NCBI RefSeq assembly: GCF_034929435.1
Contig: NZ_JAYFUM010000008.1
Span: 62,001 to 126,000 of the forward strand
Direction: 5' to 3'
Origin: Arcicella rigui
Lineage (GTDB): Bacteria; Bacteroidota; Bacteroidia; Cytophagales; Spirosomataceae
DNA length: 64,000 nt
The notes beneath the pieces are model-generated. The model did not search any database and was not told the origin of the DNA. It saw only the letters and a list, made by a program, of their open reading frames with translations. The translations under genes were made by a program, and so were the position numbers. This document shows, in pieces, positions 34,164-43,900 of the stretch. Position 1 is the stretch's first letter, and every line of letters begins with the position of its first letter.

Positions 34164-34997
34164 ATGGCAAAGTATATTAATCCATACACAGATTTTGGCT
34201 TCAAAAAACTCTTTGGCGAAGAAGGCAATAAAGACCTTTTGATTGATTTTCTCAATCAGTTGCTACCCCCTCATCACCAAATTGCAGACCTTAATTTTCG
34301 CAATCCCGAAAGTTCAGCAGATTTATCGGCAGAACGAAAAGCCATTTTTGATATTCATTGCCATTCCCTTTCAGGCGAAAGATTTATCGTAGAAATGCAA
34401 AAAGCGAAGGTAAAATATTTCAAAGACCGAAGTTTGTTTTATGTAACTTTTCCTATCCGAGACCAAGCCCAAAAAGGAGATTGGAGTTTTAGGTTAGAAC
34501 CAATTTATTTTGTAGCAATTTTGGATTTTGAATATGACGAGGCAGAGGAAAGGCGTAAATTTAGACGTGATGTAGCCCTTAAAGACCAAGACGGAGAGGT
34601 GTTTTTTGACAAACTGCATTTCAAGTTTTTGCAAATGCCGTTGTTTAATAAAAAGGAGAACGAACTTAAAAGCAAGTTTGATAAGTGGTGTTATTTTCTA
34701 AAAAACTTAGAAAGTTTTGACCATATTCCAAGTATCCTCAATGAGCCAATTTTCCAAAAAGCCTTTGGAACGGCTGAATTAGCCAATTTAAGTATCGAAC
34801 AAAGAGCTATCTACGAAGAAAACCTCATTCAATATTGGGGTATGAAAAGTGCTTTGGAAACGGCAGTTGAGGAAAATAAAATTGAAATTGCCAAAATTAT
34901 GCTAATTAATAACGAACCTAACGAAAAAATAGCACTTTATACAGGTTTGACAGTTGAACAAATCAAACAGTTGAATAACGAAACAAAGAAACACTGA
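34164..34997 (+). CDS. Rpn family PD-(D/E)XK nuclease / putative transposase (copy 2)
   Basis: It opens with MAKYINPYTDFGFKKLFGEE, and the nuclease residues appear in AIFDIHC and FIVEMQKAK. It is clearly paralogous to the protein at 11655 but too diverged for a recent copy. The C-terminal helix LYTGLTVEQIKQLN is typical of the family. It lies between array elements A4 and A5 and is followed by a B fragment, so it is either cargo of, or a maker of, the surrounding repeats. Confidence 0.92.
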   Translation: MAKYINPYTDFGFKKLFGEEGNKDLLIDFLNQLLPPHHQIADLNFRNPESSADLSAERKAIFDIHCHSLSGERFIVEMQKAKVKYFKDRSLFYVTFPIRDQAQKGDWSFRLEPIYFVAILDFEYDEAEERRKFRRDVALKDQDGEVFFDKLHFKFLQMPLFNKKENELKSKFDKWCYFLKNLESFDHIPSILNEPIFQKAFGTAELANLSIEQRAIYEENLIQYWGMKSALETAVEENKIEIAKIMLINNEPNEKIALYTGLTVEQIKQLNNETKKH

Positions 34998-35001
34998 TGC
35001 C

Positions 35002-35066
35002 CCCCCTCTGCTGGCTCAAGTGTTTTTCAATAGACCCACAAATAAATGCTTCTTAAACCGCACGCA
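35002..35066 (+). repeat. Repeat family B fragment (B8)
   Basis: CTGCTGGCTCAAGTGTTTTT, AATAGACCCACAAATAAATG and CTTCTTAAACCGCAC match the 5' part of the B element. It starts a few bases after the Rpn-type stop. Confidence 0.7.
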
Positions 35067-35118
35067 ACCCAGTCTTGGCGACCCTTTAAAAATACCAAAG
35101 AGGAGAAAAAATTAAACC

Positions 35119-35157
35119 AAAAGCGTAGCCTTTCGTAAGTTGGCTACGCTTTTTTTT
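35119..35157 (+). terminator. Terminator-like hairpin at the head of array A5
   Basis: AAAGCGTAGCC with GGCTACGCTTT and a T run, with a slightly shorter loop than at A2. Confidence 0.8.
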
Positions 35158-35390
35158 GATGAGTATTCAAATCATGCTCTTGAGTATTAAAATGGGGCTT
35201 GGGAGTATTAAAACGATACTCACGAGCATTCAAACGATACTCGCAAGAATTAAAATGGTACTTGTGAGTATTAAACCGATGCTTATGAGTATTAAAATAG
35301 TTCTCGTGAGTATTAAAACGATGCTTGTGAGCATAAAAACAGTACTAAAAAGCATTAAAATGATATTCACGAGTATTCAAATGATGCTTA
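35158..35390 (+). repeat. 21-bp dyad repeat array A5 (about 11 units)
   Basis: Units of the type GAGTATTAAAACGATACTCA keep the 21-bp period. The first four units are nearly identical to A4 and A2. The conserved tail is truncated here: after AATAGCCCAAACCTTGTGG the sequence changes to a B-like fragment (CTCGCCTAAGTGTTTTTTAT at about 35423). Confidence 0.92.
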
Positions 35391-35483
35391 AATAGCCCAA
35401 ACCTTGTGGTTATTTAACCCTACTCGCCTAAGTGTTTTTTATTAATTCCATTCTCATCATTGCCTCGTTGCTGTCGCCCGTCT

Positions 35484-35503
35484 CGTTGGTAAAAATACCA
35501 ACG
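35484..35503. repeat. Small perfect hairpin CGTTGGTA-AAAA-TACCAACG
   Basis: An 8-bp perfect stem with a 4-nt A loop lies about 220 bp before clpB, in sequence that otherwise holds only repeat remnants. Confidence 0.5.
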
Positions 35504-35510
35504 ATGGCTA

Positions 35511-35585
35511 AACTCTTGCATCTTGTTTCTTGTATCTTTCATCTTAAAATCCAAAACTCTTGTCTCTTGCTTCTTGCCTCTTCTG
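35511..35585 (+). repeat. Word-repeat stretch of the CTTGTATCTTG type, second site
   Basis: CTCTTGCATCTTGTTTCTTG and TCTTGCTTCTTGCCTCTT repeat the words seen at 27918-28070. It lies in the clpB upstream region; no function can be assigned. Confidence 0.6.
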
Positions 35586-35721
35586 TCTAAATCCAGTCAT
35601 TTTGGCTTACAAAAAACAGCTATTCGCAGAAAAATCCGCCATTATTTCCGAAAAAACAACTTGGCTTGGCTTTTGTTAAATAAGGGTATCAGTGATTGAA
35701 AAAATAAAATCATTTTACACA

Positions 35722-38343
35722 ATGAATTTTAATAAATATACAACCAAGACTCAGGAGGTAATCCAACACGCTGCTTCGATTGCCTCTGCCAATGGTCAGC
35801 AAGCCATTGAAACGGGACATTTGCTAAAAGCCATTATCGACGAAGAGCCGAATACTTCGGAGTTTTTGATGAAAAAATTGAATGTAAATCAAGCACTTTT
35901 TTCATCAAAACTGGGAAATATTGTAAACGCCTATCCAAAAGTTTCTGGCGGAGGACAGCCCTATTTAGCCAACGACGCTGCCGCTGCCTTTACCAAAGCA
36001 GAAAGTTTATTAAAGGAGTTTTCGGATGAATTTGTATCCATAGAATTATTATTATTGGGAATCCTTTTAGGGAAAGATTCTGTGGCAGGTTTGATGAAAG
36101 ATAGTGGATTCAGGGAAAAAGAATTAAAGAGTGCCATCAAAGAACTAAGAGGAAACACAACCGTGAAAGACCAAAACGCAGAAGCAACTTATCGTTCATT
36201 AGAACGCTATGCTCGAAACCTAAACGAATTAGCCAAAGCTGGAAAGATAGACCCAGTAATTGGTAGAGACGAAGAAATTCGTAGAGTATTACAAATTTTA
36301 TCAAGACGTACCAAAAACAACCCGATGTTGGTAGGTGAACCGGGTGTAGGTAAAACCGCCATCGTAGAAGGTTTGGCTCAAAGAATTGTGATGGGCGACG
36401 TACCCGAAAACCTAAAATCTAAACAGATTTATACTTTAGATATGGGTTTGTTGATTGCTGGAGCAAAATATAAAGGTGAATTTGAAGAAAGATTAAAAGC
36501 AGTAATCAAGGAAGTAACCGATGCCGAAGGCGAAATCATCATGTTTATTGATGAGATTCATACCTTGATTGGTGCAGGTGGTGGCGGAGATTCGGCGATG
36601 GATGCTGCCAACTTATTGAAACCAGCTCTGGCTCGTGGCGAATTGCATGCGATTGGTGCAACTACTTTGAAAGAGTACCAAAAGTATATCGAGAAAGACA
36701 AAGCTTTGGAGCGTCGTTTCCAAATGGTAATTGTGGATGAACCAGATATTACTGATGCAATTTCTATCTTGAGAGGTATTAAAGAAAAGTACGAATTACA
36801 CCACGGCGTAAGGATTCAAGATGATGCCGTCATTGCAGCGGTTGAATTATCAAGTCGCTATATTTCAGACCGTTTCTTGCCAGATAAAGCCATTGACTTA
36901 ATGGACGAAGCTGCCGCAAAAATGCGTATGGAAATAGATTCAGTACCCGAAGAAATTGATGCTTTGAAACGTAAAATCATGCAATTGGAGATTGAGCGTG
37001 AGGCAATCAGACGAGAAAATAACGTAGAGCGTGAAAATATTATCAGCAGGGAATTGGCAGAACTCACCGACAAGAAAAATAACTTGATGGCGAAATGGGA
37101 AGGTGAGAAATCTGTCTTAGATGAAGTACGCAAAGAAAAAGAAAATATAGACCGCCTAAAATTGGAAGCCGAACAAGCCGAACGTGCAGGTGATTATGGC
37201 AAAGTAGCCGAAATTCGTTATGGTAAACTGATTGAAGCAGAAAACAAGCTTAAACAATTACAAAGCGGAAAATCAGCCGATAAAAATGGTGAAGCTCCGA
37301 TGTTGCAAGAAGAAGTAACTTCTGAAAACATTGCCGAAGTAGTGGCAAAATGGACGGGCGTTCCTGTTTCAAAAATGATGCGTGCCGAACAAGAAAAACT
37401 CTTGCATTTGGAAGTAGAATTGGGAAAAAGAGTAGCAGGACAAGAAGAAGCGATTGAAGCGATTTCGGATGCTGTTCGTCGTTCTCGTGCAGGAATGCAA
37501 GACCCAAAACGTCCGATTGGTTCGTTTATTTTCTTGGGAACTACGGGCGTAGGTAAAACAGAATTAGCCAAAGCTTTGGCAGATTACTTGTTCAACGACG
37601 AGAATGCGATGGTTAGAATTGATATGTCGGAGTACCAAGAACGTCATGCGGTAAGCCGCTTGGTGGGAGCTCCTCCGGGATACGTTGGTTATGACGAAGG
37701 TGGACAATTGACCGAAGCCGTTCGTAGAAAACCATATTCTGTTATTCTGTTGGATGAAATCGAAAAAGCACATCCAGATGTTTGGAACATTTTATTACAA
37801 GTATTGGATGATGGTCGTTTGACAGACAATAAAGGTAGAATTGCCAATTTCAAGAATACCATTATCATTATGACTTCTAACATTGGTAGCCATATTATCC
37901 AAGAAAAGATGGGAGAAATGGAAGGTTGGAACAATCATATCGTAATGGAAAAAGCCAAAGAAGAAGTAATGGTTTTATTGAAACAAGTAGTAAGACCAGA
38001 ATTCTTGAACCGTGTAGATGAAATTGTGATGTTTGAGCCTTTGACCAAAGACAATCTGAGTCAGATTGTAAGAATTCAATTCAAACATATCCAAGACCGT
38101 TTGAAAGAACAAGGTATCACACTTGAAAGTACAGATGAAGCTTTGGTAAAACTTGCCGAAGAAGGTTATGAACCAACAATGGGTGCAAGACCTTTGAAAC
38201 GAGTAATGCAAAGAAGAATCTTGAATGAATTATCGAAACAAATCCTCGGAAATTACATCAACAAAGATGCCGTAGTGATGATGGAAGTAGATGATGAAGG
38301 AGCGATTAAGTTTGAAAATGTAGGAAAATTGGAAGTGGAGTAA
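35722..38343 (+). CDS. clpB: ClpB disaggregase (AAA+ chaperone)
   Basis: I start at the ATG giving MNFNKYTTKTQEVIQHA, the usual ClpB N-terminus; a GTG 30 bp upstream is less likely. Domains: Clp N-domain (about 1-150), first AAA+ module with GEPGVGKTAIVEGLA, middle coiled coil (about 400-530), second AAA+ module with GTTGVGKTELAKALA and LLDEIEKAHPDVWN, and a C-terminal small domain. ClpB works with DnaK to rescue aggregated proteins. The 873-residue length is normal. It is a conserved housekeeping gene that marks the right edge of the accessory region. No CIRCE or HrcA site was noticed. Confidence 0.97.
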   Translation: MNFNKYTTKTQEVIQHAASIASANGQQAIETGHLLKAIIDEEPNTSEFLMKKLNVNQALFSSKLGNIVNAYPKVSGGGQPYLANDAAAAFTKAESLLKEFSDEFVSIELLLLGILLGKDSVAGLMKDSGFREKELKSAIKELRGNTTVKDQNAEATYRSLERYARNLNELAKAGKIDPVIGRDEEIRRVLQILSRRTKNNPMLVGEPGVGKTAIVEGLAQRIVMGDVPENLKSKQIYTLDMGLLIAGAKYKGEFEERLKAVIKEVTDAEGEIIMFIDEIHTLIGAGGGGDSAMDAANLLKPALARGELHAIGATTLKEYQKYIEKDKALERRFQMVIVDEPDITDAISILRGIKEKYELHHGVRIQDDAVIAAVELSSRYISDRFLPDKAIDLMDEAAAKMRMEIDSVPEEIDALKRKIMQLEIEREAIRRENNVERENIISRELAELTDKKNNLMAKWEGEKSVLDEVRKEKENIDRLKLEAEQAERAGDYGKVAEIRYGKLIEAENKLKQLQSGKSADKNGEAPMLQEEVTSENIAEVVAKWTGVPVSKMMRAEQEKLLHLEVELGKRVAGQEEAIEAISDAVRRSRAGMQDPKRPIGSFIFLGTTGVGKTELAKALADYLFNDENAMVRIDMSEYQERHAVSRLVGAPPGYVGYDEGGQLTEAVRRKPYSVILLDEIEKAHPDVWNILLQVLDDGRLTDNKGRIANFKNTIIIMTSNIGSHIIQEKMGEMEGWNNHIVMEKAKEEVMVLLKQVVRPEFLNRVDEIVMFEPLTKDNLSQIVRIQFKHIQDRLKEQGITLESTDEALVKLAEEGYEPTMGARPLKRVMQRRILNELSKQILGNYINKDAVVMMEVDDEGAIKFENVGKLEVE

Positions 38344-38385
38344 TGTAAAAATTACCACAAGATAAATTTACAGCAAATAAAAACG

Positions 38386-38415
38386 AGCCAGTCTTTCAAA
38401 GGGCTGGCTTTTTTA
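38386..38415 (+). terminator. Terminator after clpB
   Basis: AGCCAG and CTGGCT form the stem, extended imperfectly inward, followed by TTTTTTA. It lies about 45 bp after the clpB stop. Confidence 0.75.
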
Positions 38416-38462
38416 TTAGGTTTGAATAATGTATCAATCTGTAAATTTTAACTCCCAAAACT

Positions 38463-39092
38463 ATGAACACAATTTGTAATGTTATTGCTCTTCTCATTGT
38501 TTTTAGTGCTGTTTACTTATCTGTAAAAACCAATATTCTAAAAGATAAAGTACTTTTTGACCCTGCCGACGGGCCAATAGAGATATTCAGTTTCGCTCGT
38601 ACACAAGGTTTATGGTGGACTACCATTATTGCCGCTTGTTTTGTTGTGGCTTTTGGCGTAAGTGGCAAGGTTGTTGAGTTAAATTCTACGTGCTTGGTTT
38701 TACTGGGTATCGGTGTTGGTACAACAGCCGTTGCCAAAGTAATTGATACCAATAGAAAAAATAATCAAGAAGCAGACGCTGAGGAAGCCGAAGCAGCAGA
38801 AGAAGAAGCCCCTGCTCCTATCGTAGAAGTAGCTCCTGTTGCGAAGAAAACTAAAAAGAAAAAGTATAAATCAAGTTTCTTTTACGACATTCTTTCAGAC
38901 TCTTCGGGGATTACCGTCTATCGTTATCAAGCACTTATTTTCAATGTTATTTTTAGTGTTGTTTTTTTAGTAGAATTTATCCAAAATATGAATGGAAGCA
39001 CACCATCATTTCCAGTTTTTGAAAGTGAAACACTTGGTTTACTGGGAATTAGTGCCACAACATATTTGGGGATGAAAGCTACTGAAAAGTAA
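38463..39092 (+). CDS. Hypothetical membrane protein with acidic linker
   Basis: Three membrane helices fall in the first 95 residues (about 1-20, 50-70, 74-90). Then come an Ala/Glu-rich acidic stretch (EEAEAAEEEAPAPIVEVAP) and a Lys-rich stretch (KKTKKKKYKSS), and two further helices near 158-176 and 190-205. No family was recognised. A gene for a chitosanase-like secreted protein follows 24 bp later. Confidence 0.75.
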   Translation: MNTICNVIALLIVFSAVYLSVKTNILKDKVLFDPADGPIEIFSFARTQGLWWTTIIAACFVVAFGVSGKVVELNSTCLVLLGIGVGTTAVAKVIDTNRKNNQEADAEEAEAAEEEAPAPIVEVAPVAKKTKKKKYKSSFFYDILSDSSGITVYRYQALIFNVIFSVVFLVEFIQNMNGSTPSFPVFESETLGLLGISATTYLGMKATEK

Positions 39093-39116
39093 TTTTTTAC
39101 TTCAAAAACTTTTTCC

Positions 39117-39869
39117 ATGAAAACTTTTTCATTACTTGCTCTTGTCTTATTGTTTAGTTCAAGAACATTCTCACAATGTTCAAAAGAAGATTTAGGAATT
39201 AGATACCCGCAAAACCCCAGTACAAAAGTCTGGAAAATTAATAACTACGTAATCGGTTATGTTTCCGAAATGACAATAGATGCCGATGGCTCGCCACGGG
39301 CCTACCATCCACAAAATCTGGGTTTAGATAATCTAACCTATGCGACAAGTAAAGGAGAATTGAGTAGATATGTAATTGTTTTTGACGGAAACCAGCCTTA
39401 TATCCAAACGGCATTAGACCCCTATCCGGGTTATTATCTTTCGCAGACATCCTTACAAGATGCTTCAAAAAGAGAAACGGATTACCAACGTTATGTAAAC
39501 TCTGAGGAAATTCCATTTATCGCCATTCCTGATAACCTCAGAGGACAAGGAGTTCAAACTGGTGATTTAGCTTATGTTTATAATCGAAAAACTTTCCGTG
39601 GAAGTTTTGCCATTGTAGCAGATATTGGCAGTAGCACACATATCGGCGAAGGTTCGATAAAACTGGCAGAAAGAATCGGGGTAAATATTACTTACAAAAA
39701 AGAAATACGACAAATCATTGGAGCAGACGCAGACTCTGGCATTGTTTATTTAATTTTTCCCAACTCAGGTACTCAAAAACCCATGAGTTTGTATGAAATA
39801 GAAAATAGAGGAATGCAATACAACATTCGAGAAATTAATAGTTTGGTTGAATGTTTATTGAGAAACTAA
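39117..39869 (+). CDS. Secreted GH75-like (chitosanase-type) protein
   Basis: A signal peptide ends at FSQ. The body has VSEMTIDADGSPRAYHPQ, GDLAYVYNRKTFRGSFAIVA, DIGSSTHIGEGSIKLAERIG, which resemble the core of glycoside hydrolase family 75 (fungal-type chitosanase), in which acidic residues of the DxDG segment are catalytic. Identification is by motif recall only. The 250-residue length fits. A strong terminator follows. It is probably cotranscribed with the membrane protein upstream. Confidence 0.6.
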   Translation: MKTFSLLALVLLFSSRTFSQCSKEDLGIRYPQNPSTKVWKINNYVIGYVSEMTIDADGSPRAYHPQNLGLDNLTYATSKGELSRYVIVFDGNQPYIQTALDPYPGYYLSQTSLQDASKRETDYQRYVNSEEIPFIAIPDNLRGQGVQTGDLAYVYNRKTFRGSFAIVADIGSSTHIGEGSIKLAERIGVNITYKKEIRQIIGADADSGIVYLIFPNSGTQKPMSLYEIENRGMQYNIREINSLVECLLRN

Positions 39870-39886
39870 TGAATTAAGGATTTAAT

Positions 39887-39924
39887 AAAAAAGCGGTCAA
39901 AATAAATTTTTTGACCGCTTTTTT
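39887..39924. terminator. Bidirectional terminator (AAAAAAGCGGTCAAA stem)
   Basis: AAAGCGGTCAAA pairs with TTTGACCGCTTT around a short AT-rich loop, with A and T tracts on both sides. It separates the GH75-like gene (plus) from the convergent Rpn-type gene (minus). Confidence 0.85.
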
Positions 39925-39957
39925 ATTGGTATTTTATTTCAAAAAAGAATATCAATA

Positions 39958-40794
39958 TTACTTATTTTCGTCTATTATTTTCTGGTTGACAGCCTTCACA
40001 AAGTCAACTGTTGTACCTGTAATATCGGCAATTTGTTCGAACGTTTTCTTACCTTCCTGTAAAAGATAAGAAACAAATTTTGCTGTACCTTTATCAAGCC
40101 CTCTTAAATAAAGTACATCTCTTTCTTCTTTGATATATTCTGCAATGCTATCCATGGCACTCTTTAATTTTAATTCTAAGTTACGTAATTGTGCTAAAAC
40201 TCGCAATTGATTGAAATACCTTTTTAACGAAAAATCACCTGTCGTAGTTTCTTCAATACGGTGAATGATGTTTTTTAGTGCACTTTCAGTATCTTCATCT
40301 TTGAAATTTGCTAAAATACTCAAGATAATTTCTTCGGGTTTGTCAGATTTAAGAAAGATATTATAATCAAGTTCAGAAAGCGAAATTATAGGATAGCTAA
40401 AATATAGCCTTTCTCTATTAAGCTCAGTTGGCATTGTTGGTTTATCTGAGCCAAGAAAAATCACGAATTGCTTTACAGATAATTTATACTTTCTTTCTAT
40501 CATAATAAAATATTCAGCCATTCGATATACCATATCAAATTCATCCTTTACTTGAAACTCTATTTGCAAAACGAAAGTCTGATTATTTATATCTGTTATT
40601 TTCTTTAAAATATCAGGTTTTCGCTCTTTGGTGTGCTGAATATCATCAGGCAGTTCTTCCATAGAAACAGCCGAAATATCGAGAACATTTTGCATAATAT
40701 CAGTAATAATGGCTTCAAAATTTTCTTTGAAAATCTTGTCATATTGTGCAGATTGTCGTCCACTTGATTGTCGATTTTTCTTATCCTTATCCAT
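39958..40794 (-). CDS. Rpn/PD-(D/E)XK-type putative transposase or nuclease (third type)
   Basis: The 278-residue protein has the pattern KPDILKKITD and FVLQIEFQVKDEFDMVYRMA, where the D...ExQ residues of a PD-(D/E)XK fold are visible, and a C-terminal helix region ending QIADITGTTVDFVKAVNQK. It belongs to the broader Rpn/DUF4351-like group but is not close to the two Rpn proteins at 11655 and 34164. Such genes are frequent in Bacteroidota mobile regions. The neighbours on both sides are chromosomal. Confidence 0.8.
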   Translation of the reverse strand: MDKDKKNRQSSGRQSAQYDKIFKENFEAIITDIMQNVLDISAVSMEELPDDIQHTKERKPDILKKITDINNQTFVLQIEFQVKDEFDMVYRMAEYFIMIERKYKLSVKQFVIFLGSDKPTMPTELNRERLYFSYPIISLSELDYNIFLKSDKPEEIILSILANFKDEDTESALKNIIHRIEETTTGDFSLKRYFNQLRVLAQLRNLELKLKSAMDSIAEYIKEERDVLYLRGLDKGTAKFVSYLLQEGKKTFEQIADITGTTVDFVKAVNQKIIDENK

Positions 40795-40896
40795 AATTCA
40801 AAGTAATTAAAAATCAAAGACTTGCAAACAAAAACAAATACCAATTATTGTATTGCGGAACTAAAACCAAATAACACCAAGTAAGTTTCTATAAAA

Positions 40897-40948
40897 ACAA
40901 GATACAAGAACAAATTCTTTATTCTTGCATCTTGTGTCTTACGTCTCT
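40897..40948. repeat. Word-repeat inverted pair before the permease stop
   Basis: CAAGATACAAGAA (40898) and TTCTTGCATCTTG (40922) form a 13-bp inverted repeat with one mismatch, made of the same words as the stretches at 27918 and 35511. It lies just 3' of the ABC permease/peptidase gene and may serve as its terminator hairpin. Confidence 0.55.
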
Positions 40949-40949
40949 A

Positions 40950-43900
40950 CTACAATTTCTCCTCCTCAACCGCTGTCTTCACATTATCATCTGAATGACG
41001 GTCGATGAGTTTATTGATTGGGTCGATACCTGCTTTTTTAGGTTTTTCTTTGACGATAATTTTAAAAGTATTGTCTTTCTTCGATACTTGGTATTTCTGC
41101 AAAAACAATAATTTATCTTTTCCGTCTTTGTCTTCACCGTACACGCCAACGTCTATCCAATCTTTCAAAGCAATTGGTTTTTCATTCCCAGAACTATCCG
41201 CACGGAATTTCTCTGAAATGGTTTTGATACTTACTTCATAGCTTTTGTTTGGCAATAGTTTGTAACTTACTTTGTCGGTTTTGTTTTCAAACAAAGTAAT
41301 AGTTTCAAACATATCGTTGATGATATATTTCAAAGAGTCAGGCGTTTCGGCTTTGAAGTATTTTATTAAATCATGACTGGTTGGATAACGTTTGTACTTA
41401 CCATCCGAACTTGGATATTTCCAATCTGACAAGAAATCATGCAAGGCTTTGTTTACTTTGTCTTCGCCGATATAATCTTGTAAAGCGTACATTACCACAG
41501 AGCCTTTGTTGTAATGAATATATCCCTGACTTTCCACCAATGCCAAAGGTTGTTCTTTCTTACTTTCACGTGAACGACCCGTTAGGTATTTATCCAATTC
41601 ATACTTTAAGAATTTTTGCATTAATTCGGGTTTTATTGAATGTTTCATCACCATCAAAGCCGAGTATTGCGACTGTGTTTCTGATAACATAGCATTCCCT
41701 TTTACTCTTGCTTCTGCTACTTGATGTCCCCACCACTGGTGACCTAATTCATGGGCTGTTACATAAAATGGCATATCCAAATCTTTCTCTGGGTCGTCTA
41801 TTTTCTGAATAAAACCTATTCCTTCTGAGAATGGAACTGTATTGGCAAAAGACTGAGCAAAAGAAGCATATCTTGGAAATTCCATAATTCGCATCTGGCG
41901 ATACTGATAAGGAGCGAAGTTTTTACCATAATAATCAAAAGATGATTTCATAGATTCAATCATCTTATCAAGGTTATATTCGTGTCCTTTATTATAGTAA
42001 ATTTCCAAGTTGACATCATGCCATTTTGCTCGCTTGATTTGATAATCTGCCGAAATAATAGAGTAAAAATTCACCATTGGCACATCCATTTTATAATGGA
42101 AATACTTACGATTTTGCTCTTCCCAAGTTTTTTGTAAATAACCCGGAGCAATGGCAGTCTGCTCTTTACTTGTACCAATAATCATCTCAAAACGAATATA
42201 ATCGGCATCATCACCAAATAAACTTTGTGAAAGTCCAATTGGATTATTTTGTTCCAGCATTCTTTCTTTTTCTGGCAATTTGTACTTTTTACGAGTATCG
42301 TCATCACCAATTTCAAAGTCTTCGCTGTATCCTAAAGAAGGGAAATAATTATTATTAAAGAACGTACCATTATATACTACATTGGTATTTGAACCGCTCG
42401 CTACAAAACCTTTGGTTTCAAATTTGGTTTTGAAACTCATTTTTACAGAATCACCAACTGCCAAAGGTTTGGCTAATTGGTAGATAGTAAAACCAAAGTT
42501 TTCATAATTTTTCTTGATTTTTGCTCCGCCTTCAAATCTCAAGTACTCAATTTTCATGTTATGAACTACATCGTTTTGAATATAAATTTCACTCAGAACT
42601 TTTGGTGTTTTGTTCTTCAACCAAAAGTAACCTTCGGCTGTAAAATCACGGTCTTCTGGATATATTTCTACTTTTAAGTTTACGTCAACAATTCTTGGTT
42701 GTAGAGCATTTTCGTATTTCTTCAAAGTCTTCTCATAGTCAACTTGTACTTTTTCTTGCTCTTCTTTCGTGAGGTATTTATTCAATTTGTTGGTGTTGTA
42801 ATACACATAAAAACCTGATGAAACAAAGAGTAACAAAGTACTGATAGCAATGGTAAGAATCGGTTTTGTAAGACGAAGTTGCCCAATTTTCAAGCGGGTT
42901 TTCATCAATACTTCTGTACCACGCACGCCCAAAAGTACCGAAATCACAAAAAGTACGCCTACAAAAGCCAACCAATAGAGTTTCATCCAAGTAAATGAAG
43001 CCACAAAATGCCCGTACTTGTTCATGTCTGAATAACTGCCCAAGCTTCCGCTATTGAAAGAAAACAAAGGGTGTTCTACGCCCATGGCACTCAAAAATAA
43101 GTTGGCAATAAAAAAGACAAACATCAAAGCAAAGCCTACAAATTTGTTGTTGGCAATGGTTTGTACAAAAAATGAAAGTACCGTAAAGGCAATCAAGAAA
43201 GCGATTTCGTCGGTAAATAAGGTTTTGAAATATAAGGATAATTCAAAATTGAAATAGCCATGACTCACTTGTAAAGTAACCCCGAAAAGGATTAAAAACA
43301 GTAATAAGCCTACGTAAATCAACATTAAACCGAAGAATTTAGCGAATAAACTTACCCAATCTGGCACTGGTAGAGCGTCAACAATCAAATTGATATTGAC
43401 GGTTCTTTCTCGCCAAATGAGTTCGCCAGAATAAAAAACTACGATAATCAGGAAGAATAAATCAAATTCGCTGAGAAAGCCTAATACATTTGCCGTAATC
43501 GGATACGAACTTGTGCCGTACATTTCGCCAAAGTAAAACGAACCGACAATCATATCGACTACGCCTACAAAAATTATTGCGATAAAAGGAATTTCTTTCA
43601 CCACCATTTGAGCGTAAAATAATGATTGCTTCCAAAGCTGGGTCAAGTGCGTAGAAAAACCTGTAAACTGATGCACGACAGGAATCACCACACTTTCTGG
43701 GCGAATTTTACTCACTACTTCTTTAATGGCTTTCTTTTTCTTGAACCAACTTGAAGTAACGACATTGAAACTAAATGAATAATAAGTAGCAATCAAAATA
43801 AGTACGGCAACGCTACACCATATTACACGATTCCACAACATCATGCCTTCCATCGGAATCAACATAGTATTTTTTTGTGCTGGCGACCAGTATTGTGTAT

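Noticed and set aside
11131..35390. The 21-bp arrays as CRISPR arrays
   Set aside because: Units are contiguous with no unique spacers, the period is only 21 bp, units vary in sequence, and no cas genes are present.
9600..35700. Accessory region as a prophage or integrative conjugative element
   Set aside because: No phage structural, portal, terminase, relaxase, T4SS or integrase gene was seen.
43054..43257. Plus-strand small open frames within the ABC permease/M1 gene and other large genes
   Set aside because: They overlap a strongly supported gene on the other strand and show no family features.
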